Assembly (NCBI RefSeq): GCF_030413635.1 | Contig: NZ_CP129235.1 | Span: 558,001-622,000 of the forward strand | Reading direction: 5' to 3' | Origin: Planococcus shenhongbingii | GTDB taxonomy: Bacteria; Bacillota; Bacilli; Bacillales_A; Planococcaceae | Length of the DNA: 64,000 bases | Part shown: positions 58,062 through 64,000 of the stretch, one piece after another | Layout of the letters: each line of letters begins with the position of its first letter | Numbering within the stretch: position 1 is the stretch's first letter | Program-made: the position numbers and the translations under genes | The notes under the pieces: generated by a model | What the model saw: the letters and a program-made list of their open reading frames with translations, nothing else | What the model was told of the DNA's origin: nothing | Database searches by the model: none

Positions 58062-60107
58062 TTGAAACGACCTAAATTATTATTAGTCACTAAATCTAGA
58101 CAAACGTTTGAAGTTTTTCACCAGCAATTGACCGAGTATTTTAAAGACGATGATTTGCAGATTGTTTCCTTGAACGAGGAAAACTGCCGCGACAGCGACC
58201 TCATACTGCTTTCGTCAGAAAAATTGATGGACACTCAAAAATTTCCTGCTGAAAAAACAATCGTTTCAAGACGAGGACTGGATATTTCGAAGCTTGAAGA
58301 CTTGGTTAAATTGCCTTCTGATTCCGAATGCATTGTGGTGAATAATTTGCTGGAAAATACGGATGAAATCATAGATTTGTTGAAAAGCCTAGGGTTTGAA
58401 TTCAATATGCACCCCTATTATCCAGGCTCCAATCAAAAAATAGATGGAATAGATACTGCTATTGTGCCCTCAGTCATTGAACTTGTTCCCCCTTATATAA
58501 AAAATATCATTGATATTGGCATTCGTCCCCTGGACTTTTCCACTATTATAGAAGTTTCAATAAGACTAGGTTTAGATAGCGAAAAAGTGAATTCGCAATC
58601 GACTCGCTATGTAAAAGAAATTATCTCATTAAGCCAGAAGCTATCTTCTTCATTGGATATCGTGAAGAACTTGAATCACCAATTGGAAGCGATTTTTAAT
58701 ACCGTTCATGATGGCTTAATAGCGACAGATGACCATGGCCATATTCTTAAAATAAATAAAGCAGCAAAAGATATTCTAAATTATTCGAATCCGGAATCGA
58801 TCCTTGGAAAAAATGCACCATTACTGTTTCCAAGGCTTTTTATTGAAAATAAAAAGAGTAAGGACCTTAAAGAAACAGCAATAGTAAATGTCAATGAGAA
58901 AAAATTGGTGGTAAATAAAAGCGAAATCATTGTCAATAATAGAAAAATCGGGGAACTGACGGCATTTCAAGACGTTACCAGAATCCAGTATTTAGAGAAA
59001 AGCATTCGGAAGGATATGCAGAAAATCGGCTTTTCTTCAAGATATACAAGCAAAGACATATTGGGAAGCAGCAGAAAAATCAAAGAAATAATGAATGTAG
59101 TCGAGAAAATAGCGAAAACGGATCATACAGTTATGATTCTCGGAGAAAATGGAACAGGCAAGGAATTATTTGCGCATTCCATCCATGATTTATCAGCGCG
59201 GGGTGATGGCCCACTGATTCCGGTGAATTTCGCTGGCTTGCCTCAATCATTAGCCGAAAGTGAACTTTTTGGTTATGAAGATGGAACATTCACTGGCGCA
59301 AAAAAAGGCGGGAAACAAGGGCTTTTCGAAATCGCCCATAACGGGACAATCTTTTTGGATGAAATTGGAGATGCTCCTCTACACATACAGACTTTATTGC
59401 TGCGGGTGCTGCAGGAAAAACAAGTGATGCGCGTAGGTGGAAGGAATTTAATACCTGTTAATGTCAGGGTAATTGCGGCAACAAATAAAGACCTCAAGCA
59501 ATTGGTGAAAGAAGGGAAGTTCCGGGAAGATCTTTATTATCGGCTGTTTGTTCTGCCGATTCGTGTCCCTCCTTTGAGAGAGCGAAAAGAAGACATTCTC
59601 GATTTGCTCCATTATTTCATTGAAAATAATTCAACAGCAACTCCAGAAATTTCTCCTGCAGTGATAAAAGAATTGCTCGACTACGATTGGCCGGGCAATG
59701 TGCGGGAGTTGATAGGAGTCGTGCAATATATGACAGCGGTCATGGACGATAATTGCATAACGTTAAACGACCTGCCGGAGCAATTTAGAGAAAAGATGGA
59801 GAAAGACGAACGGCAAGAGAATGATTTATTGGCCACGCTGCAAAAAGAAGGGGATTTAAAAGAGTTCTATGTAATTTTATCGAGTTTAAGCCAAGCAAAA
59901 AAACAGATGAAAAACATCGGCAGAGGAAAAGTTGTCGAGAACGTGATGACCGAAGGCTATAATCTTACGGAGCAAAAAGTGCGGAGACGAATGGCGATAC
60001 TGCGTGACCATGGGTTAATCTACTGTGGAGTTAAAGGGAAAGGAAGTAAAATCTCTGAAACTGGAGAAGCATTATTAAAAATGCTGGAACCTACTTTGAA
60101 AGTATAA
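58062..60107 (+). CDS. Sigma-54-dependent transcriptional activator (PAS-AAA+, atypical C-terminus)
   Basis: A 681-residue enhancer-binding protein starting at TTG after AAGGAGGAG. Domains: an N-terminal receptor-like region (1-200, including IVPSVIELVPPYIK), a PAS domain (about 205-310; IFNTVHDGLIATDDHGHILK), and a central AAA+ ATPase (about 335-570) with Walker A GENGTGK (361-367), the sigma-54-contact loop as GTFTGA (408-413; GAFTGA is standard), Walker B TIFLDEIGD and LPIRVPPLRER. In place of the Fis-type HTH, residues about 590-681 look like a winged helix (EQKVRRRMAILRDHGLIYCG). It should activate the two sigma-54 promoters that flank it. Confidence 0.9.
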   Translation: MKRPKLLLVTKSRQTFEVFHQQLTEYFKDDDLQIVSLNEENCRDSDLILLSSEKLMDTQKFPAEKTIVSRRGLDISKLEDLVKLPSDSECIVVNNLLENTDEIIDLLKSLGFEFNMHPYYPGSNQKIDGIDTAIVPSVIELVPPYIKNIIDIGIRPLDFSTIIEVSIRLGLDSEKVNSQSTRYVKEIISLSQKLSSSLDIVKNLNHQLEAIFNTVHDGLIATDDHGHILKINKAAKDILNYSNPESILGKNAPLLFPRLFIENKKSKDLKETAIVNVNEKKLVVNKSEIIVNNRKIGELTAFQDVTRIQYLEKSIRKDMQKIGFSSRYTSKDILGSSRKIKEIMNVVEKIAKTDHTVMILGENGTGKELFAHSIHDLSARGDGPLIPVNFAGLPQSLAESELFGYEDGTFTGAKKGGKQGLFEIAHNGTIFLDEIGDAPLHIQTLLLRVLQEKQVMRVGGRNLIPVNVRVIAATNKDLKQLVKEGKFREDLYYRLFVLPIRVPPLRERKEDILDLLHYFIENNSTATPEISPAVIKELLDYDWPGNVRELIGVVQYMTAVMDDNCITLNDLPEQFREKMEKDERQENDLLATLQKEGDLKEFYVILSSLSQAKKQMKNIGRGKVVENVMTEGYNLTEQKVRRRMAILRDHGLIYCGVKGKGSKISETGEALLKMLEPTLKV

Positions 60108-60117
60108 TCTTGAATCA

Positions 60118-60156
60118 TAAAAGACCAGTGCAAATCATTTTGCACGGGTCTTTTGT
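60118..60156 (+). terminator. Terminator after the activator gene
   Basis: AAAAGACCAGTGCAAA / TTTGCACGGGTCTTTT stem. Confidence 0.85.
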
Positions 60157-60203
60157 TTTGGCCTAAACAGGTCTTTCACAGGGAGTGCTTAAGTTCAGAA
60201 CAA

Positions 60204-60227
60204 CCTAAGAAAACCTAACAAACCTAA
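60204..60227. promoter_or_regulatory. Candidate activator site for the second sigma-54 promoter (UAS 2)
   Basis: CCTAAGAAAACCTAAC followed by AAACCTAA: three CCTAA units at 60204, 60214 and 60223, about 10 bp apart, and 60-80 bp upstream of the -24 element. Shares CCTAAGAAA plus CCTAA with UAS 1. Confidence 0.65.
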
Positions 60228-60286
60228 TTTAAACCATAAAGCATTCATGAACAGCTTTGGAAGCCCTTATTTCCCAGAAAATACTT

Positions 60287-60302
60287 TGGCATAGTTTTTG
60301 CA
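60287..60302 (+). promoter_or_regulatory. Sigma-54 (-24/-12) promoter 2
   Basis: TGGCAT-N5-TTGCA with exact spacing, identical at the conserved positions to promoter 1 (48641-48656), 32 bp before the start codon of the second M28-like gene. Confidence 0.88.
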
Positions 60303-60333
60303 TATTTTATAGAAGTAAAGGAGGTAGAACAGG

Positions 60334-62067
60334 ATGCCCGCCTTATTAAAAGAACAAGAAAAGCTTTTCCTGGATGAAATTAATCTAAATGTGCCAGGAA
60401 CTGTCTTAAACAAATTTCTTACGCTAATCAGAGAATCAGGCAGTGTAGACGAGAAACTTGCTGTCGACTTTTTAATCAGCTATTTAGAAGAATGGCAGGT
60501 CACTTATAAAGTGCACGAACCGGAACTGTATGTAAGTATCCCGAAAAGAGCGTACTTAAAAACCACTTCTCCATTTGCGAAAAAATTTAACGCTAAGACG
60601 CCTGCTTTTTCTGCAATTACCGGCCATCAAACCGTGTCAGGCGAACTGAGTTATGTGGCCACAGATTTCGTGGTCGAAGAAGAACAAAATATTTCAAAGA
60701 AAATCGTCCTGACTGAAGGATATCCTACACCTGAAAAGGTTCAACAGCTCACCGTTTTAGGGGCAAGGGCCCTTGTTTTCATTAATCCGGGAGAAACGAT
60801 TCATGAAGGGATATGCACGCCAATCTGGGGAGCCCCTGATCTAGACAACTATAATACCGAACCACCCATAGCCGTGCTGGCTGTCAACAAATCCGATGGA
60901 GAGGAATTAAAAGAATGGGTTGCGAAAGGTAATGTGACAGCTGATTGCCAGACACATCTTGAGCAAGGTTGGAAAGCATGTCCAATAGTTGACGCTTTTA
61001 TCGAAGGTACAGAAGAGCCTGATAAATACGTCCTGCTCCATGGCCATTTGGATTCCTGGCATGAAGGGATAGGAGATAATGCAACGGGCAATGCAGCGCT
61101 GCTGGAAATGATCCGGATCTTTCAAAAAAATAAAGACAAGCTAAAGCGAAGCATCCGTGTGGCTATTTGGACTGGGCACTCAACTGGCAGCTATGGGGGC
61201 TCGACATGGTTTGCGGACCAATTTGGACTTGAGATTGAACAAAACTGCATTGCACAAATCAATTGCAAATCGCCTGGATGCAGGTGGGCGACATCCTATG
61301 AGTGCATGACATGGACCAGTGAAGCGGAAGATTTTTGCAAAGAAGTCATCAAAGATGCTGTTGGCCAAAAAAGCAAAGGCTCGAGGCCGCTTCGCACAGG
61401 AGACTATTCATTTAACAATATCGGCGTTACTTCTTATTTTATGCTTTCATCGACTATCCCGGAAGTAGCATTGCAAAAAAAGGGCTATTATTCGGTAGGC
61501 GGATGTGGAGGCAACATCGAGTGGCATACGGAGCAAGATCTGATGCATGTAGCTGATTTGGATATCTTAACGAAAGACATCAAAGTTTATCTAGTCGGAG
61601 TATTAAGAGCAGTCAATTCCTCCATTCATCCATTTAATTTTGCAGCTACTGCGAAAGAATTTAAAGACACACTTCAGTTTTATCAAAGACAGGCAGGGAA
61701 GCATTTTGATTTTGGCCTATCGATGCAGGAAGCCGACAATCTAGAGCAAGAATTGCTTATGTTTTACAAAGGAATGGAACGATTAAGGGAATTGCCCGCA
61801 ACAGCTTCTGAAGTTCAAAGAGCCAACGCAAAATTAAGAAAGTTAGCAAGAATACTCATTCCGATTAACTTTTCCAGAATGGGCAAGTATCGGCATGACC
61901 CTGCTTTAAATGTTCCGGCATTGCCCGACTTAGCTCCTGCGGGGGAATTCGAACAACTTCAAGAAGGTTCCCACGAACATACAGTATTGAAAACACATTT
62001 GAAGCGAGGAGAGAATCGGGTGGCATCGGCAATTCGGGAAGCAAGGGAACTTGTAAACCGGCCGTAG
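60334..62067 (+). CDS. M28-like metallopeptidase-fold protein B (paralogue of A)
   Basis: A 577-residue paralogue of the protein at 48755 with the same plan and no signal peptide. RBS AAAGGAGG. Ligand-like residues: H238 (HGHLDSWHEG), D248 (GDNAT) and the late histidine in EWHTEQDL. The Glu-Glu site is again replaced (TGHSTGSYGGS, H282-S283), and the N-x-D motif of protein A becomes N-C-K (INCKSPG, 310-312), so one more metal ligand is lost. It may have reduced metal binding, a different reaction, or a subunit role. Followed by the SDR and M20 genes in one operon. Confidence 0.78.
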   Translation: MPALLKEQEKLFLDEINLNVPGTVLNKFLTLIRESGSVDEKLAVDFLISYLEEWQVTYKVHEPELYVSIPKRAYLKTTSPFAKKFNAKTPAFSAITGHQTVSGELSYVATDFVVEEEQNISKKIVLTEGYPTPEKVQQLTVLGARALVFINPGETIHEGICTPIWGAPDLDNYNTEPPIAVLAVNKSDGEELKEWVAKGNVTADCQTHLEQGWKACPIVDAFIEGTEEPDKYVLLHGHLDSWHEGIGDNATGNAALLEMIRIFQKNKDKLKRSIRVAIWTGHSTGSYGGSTWFADQFGLEIEQNCIAQINCKSPGCRWATSYECMTWTSEAEDFCKEVIKDAVGQKSKGSRPLRTGDYSFNNIGVTSYFMLSSTIPEVALQKKGYYSVGGCGGNIEWHTEQDLMHVADLDILTKDIKVYLVGVLRAVNSSIHPFNFAATAKEFKDTLQFYQRQAGKHFDFGLSMQEADNLEQELLMFYKGMERLRELPATASEVQRANAKLRKLARILIPINFSRMGKYRHDPALNVPALPDLAPAGEFEQLQEGSHEHTVLKTHLKRGENRVASAIREARELVNRP

Positions 62068-62094
62068 GAAAATAACAGTGCAGGAGGTGAAAAG

Positions 62095-62901
62095 ATGGAT
62101 AAAAGAGTTGCGGTTATAACCGGTGCAGCTTCAGGCATTGGAAAAGGCATTGCTGAAAAGTTTGCTTCTGGCGGAGATCATCTCTTATTGGTGGACATCA
62201 ATGAAACTGCGCTTGATCAAACAAGAAGAAAATTGTTACAGGAGTATCCCGAGGTAAAGGTCCAAGTTGCCTCAGGGGATTTAACATCACCGGAATTTGT
62301 CGAACAAATTGTCGAGCAATGCAAAGAATCATTCGGAACAGTAACGGTATTAGTGAATTGTGCCGGGATTTTTCCGAGTACACCTTTTTTGCGGATTTCC
62401 CGGAAAGAATGGAGTGGTGTAATTGATTTGAATTTGTCCGCAAGCTTTTTTTTAACGCAAGCGATTGCCAGACTGATGATTGAAAGAAAGCCGGAGAATG
62501 CCAATATCATCAACATAACTTCTGCTGCCAGTGAAGTGGCGCGCCCAGGGGTAGCACATTATTGTTCTTCAAAAGCTGGATTGAAGATGCTGACACAAGT
62601 ACTGGCATTGGAACTTGCCCCTCACCAAATAAGAGTCAATGCGGTAGGGCCAGGCCTTGTCGAAACGGAAGCCTTGCTCAATACGCTGATCACTGAAAAA
62701 GCCATTGAAGAGCACAAAGAAAAAGTGTCTTTTGCACCGTTGAACCGAACCGCACAGCTTTCAGAAATTGCAGCTGCCGTCTATTTTATTTCGAGCAAGG
62801 AAGCTTCTTATATAACGGGGCAAAATTTATTGGTGGACGGCGGTTATTCGGCCGGAAGGGTTTTTAAAAGCTTTGCAGCAAAGGGAGATGAGATGGTATG
62901 A
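62095..62901 (+). CDS. SDR-family oxidoreductase
   Basis: A 268-residue classical SDR. TGAASGIGKG cofactor motif, VDIN after the second strand (Asp favours NAD), NCAGIFPS, ITSAASEVARPG and YCSSKAG for the catalytic Ser-Tyr-Lys. GQNLLVDGGYSAG near the end is standard. RBS AGGAGG. Stop overlaps the next start (ATGA). Likely acts on a hydroxy or keto intermediate of the same pathway. Confidence 0.88.
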   Translation: MDKRVAVITGAASGIGKGIAEKFASGGDHLLLVDINETALDQTRRKLLQEYPEVKVQVASGDLTSPEFVEQIVEQCKESFGTVTVLVNCAGIFPSTPFLRISRKEWSGVIDLNLSASFFLTQAIARLMIERKPENANIINITSAASEVARPGVAHYCSSKAGLKMLTQVLALELAPHQIRVNAVGPGLVETEALLNTLITEKAIEEHKEKVSFAPLNRTAQLSEIAAAVYFISSKEASYITGQNLLVDGGYSAGRVFKSFAAKGDEMV

Positions 62902-64000
62902 AAAAAGTTAAGTATGCCGTTTTACAGGCTGTTGCGGCACACATTGAAAAAAACCACAATCAAATGCTTCACTACTTGCGGACGATTGTTGAACACGAAT
63001 CTTTTTCTGCAGATAAAGAAAAGCTGGACCAATTGGCTCTTTGGCTTTCAGAGACTTTTGAAGAACTGGTTGGCGGAACATCAGAAATCATTGAGGTACA
63101 AACGTACGGAAATCACGTGAGATGTGAATGGGGACAAGGAGAAGGGCAAGTATTGATTCTTGCTCATTTTGATACCGTTTGGCCAATCGGGACATTAAAC
63201 GAAATGCCATTCCGCATCGAGGGAAACCGAGTAAGCGGACCAGGCATATTTGATATGAAAGGTGGGCTGATCCAGGGCTTGTTTGCCTTAAAAGCGCTTA
63301 AAGATACGGGCATCAGCCTCGATAAAAAAGTGGTGGTCTTTTTTGATTCGGATGAAGAAATCGGCAATCCAAGTTCCCGTCCTTATATAGAAGAAGAAGC
63401 AAAGAAAAGCGATTACGTCTTTGTGCTTGAACCCGGCATGACGCTTGAAGGAGCATTAAAGACTTCTCGGAAAGGCGTAGGGATTTACCGATTGGAAGTG
63501 ACGGGAATTCCTTCCCATGCCGGAGTGGACCCGGATAAAGGAGTCAGTGCAATCGATGAATTAGCCAGACAAATCCTAAAACTCCATGGAGAAACCGATT
63601 TTTCAACGGGCACAACGATAAGTGTCGGCAAAATTTCAGGAGGAACAGCCACCAATGTCATAGCAGAAAAAGCGGAAGCGGAAATTGATGTCAGAGGGAA
63701 AACAGTGGAAGAATTGGAAAGAGTCCACAAAATGCTCTTCAATTTAGAGCCGTTAAAAGAAAAGACCAAGCTGAAAATGACAGGTGGAATCAACCGGATG
63801 CCTTTGGAGCGAACAGAAAAAGTGCAGGAAATGTTTGAAACAGCCAAGCGCATTGCGAAAGAACAGCTCAGCTTTGAGTTGATGGAAAAAGAAACAGGAG
63901 GCGGAAGCGACGGCAATCTCACCGCCCCGTTTGCAGCTACTCTCGATGGACTTGGCGCTGTAGGAGACGGAGCGCATGCCAATCATGAACACTTGCTGCT
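62898..64000 (+). CDS. M20-family peptidase, CPG2-like (truncated by window end)
   Basis: 367 codons are visible with no stop; the window ends just before the usual C-terminus, so perhaps 10-40 residues are missing. Motifs of the glutamate carboxypeptidase group: LAHFDTVWPIG, GPGIFDMKGG (bridging Asp), FDSDEEIGNPS (catalytic Glu pair), LEPGM, GIPSHAGVDPDKG, GGGSDGN and the final GDGAHANHEH. It hydrolyses C-terminal Glu-type or N-acyl amino-acid bonds in known members. Overlaps the SDR stop by 4 bp. Confidence 0.85.
   Translation, partial: MKKVKYAVLQAVAAHIEKNHNQMLHYLRTIVEHESFSADKEKLDQLALWLSETFEELVGGTSEIIEVQTYGNHVRCEWGQGEGQVLILAHFDTVWPIGTLNEMPFRIEGNRVSGPGIFDMKGGLIQGLFALKALKDTGISLDKKVVVFFDSDEEIGNPSSRPYIEEEAKKSDYVFVLEPGMTLEGALKTSRKGVGIYRLEVTGIPSHAGVDPDKGVSAIDELARQILKLHGETDFSTGTTISVGKISGGTATNVIAEKAEAEIDVRGKTVEELERVHKMLFNLEPLKEKTKLKMTGGINRMPLERTEKVQEMFETAKRIAKEQLSFELMEKETGGGSDGNLTAPFAATLDGLGAVGDGAHANHEHLL

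Overview
The window looks like chromosome from a Gram-positive bacterium of the Bacillales, most likely Planococcaceae (Planococcus or a close relative). The evidence is: strong AGGAGG-type ribosome binding sites, frequent GTG/TTG starts, an S-box riboswitch in front of yitJ-metH, CcpA-type cre sites, Bacillus-like kdg/uxu genes, and GC-rich intergenic repeat elements of a kind I associate with Planococcus genomes. The assignment is inference; there is no rRNA or marker gene here.

Layout. 1-5 kb: two intergenic repeats, then a small aromatic-acid module (fumarylacetoacetate-hydrolase family enzyme, FAD-dependent aromatic hydroxylase, two IclR regulators, DinB-fold protein), with the same operator-like sequence in two promoters. 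5-10 kb: a three-domain metallo-beta-lactamase fusion, MarR and CarD regulators, a DHA2 drug-type MFS pump behind two palindromic operators, and a universal stress protein. 10.7-19.9 kb: a monosaccharide ABC importer, then a periplasmic sensor protein, histidine kinase and AraC-type response regulator (an AraPST-like three-component system) and a second, XylF-like binding lipoprotein. 20-23.4 kb: small conserved or unknown proteins. 23.4-29 kb: S-box-controlled yitJ-metH. 29-31.6 kb: aldose epimerase, luciferase-like oxidoreductase and a 40-residue protein. 32.1-39 kb: a six-gene branched-chain-type ABC operon containing an acyl-CoA synthetase. 39-42 kb: a YfmJ-like reductase and two tandem SDR paralogues separated by a six-unit phased repeat. 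42.2-48.2 kb: the hexuronate/KDG operon kdgK-kdgA-uxuA-uxuB-kdgR-gntP. 48.4-64 kb: a catabolic and transport region with two sigma-54 promoters, a sigma-54 activator, two paralogous M28-like proteins with altered active sites, an enolase-superfamily enzyme, two M20 peptidases (the last cut by the window end), an MFS carrier, a sodium/solute symporter with small membrane partners, a zinc alcohol dehydrogenase-like enzyme and an SDR.

How it fits together. Most of the window is accessory carbon acquisition under carbon-source control: cre sites sit at the sugar ABC, acyl/branched-chain ABC and kdg promoters, and specific regulators (IclR, AraST, KdgR, sigma-54 activator) lie next to their likely targets. 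The least familiar part is the sigma-54 region. Two -24/-12 promoters about 11.6 kb apart share a CCTAA-repeat upstream element and each drives one of the two M28-like paralogues, with the putative activator between them. I infer a single inducible pathway for an amide- or peptide-like substrate, but the substrate cannot be read from the sequence.
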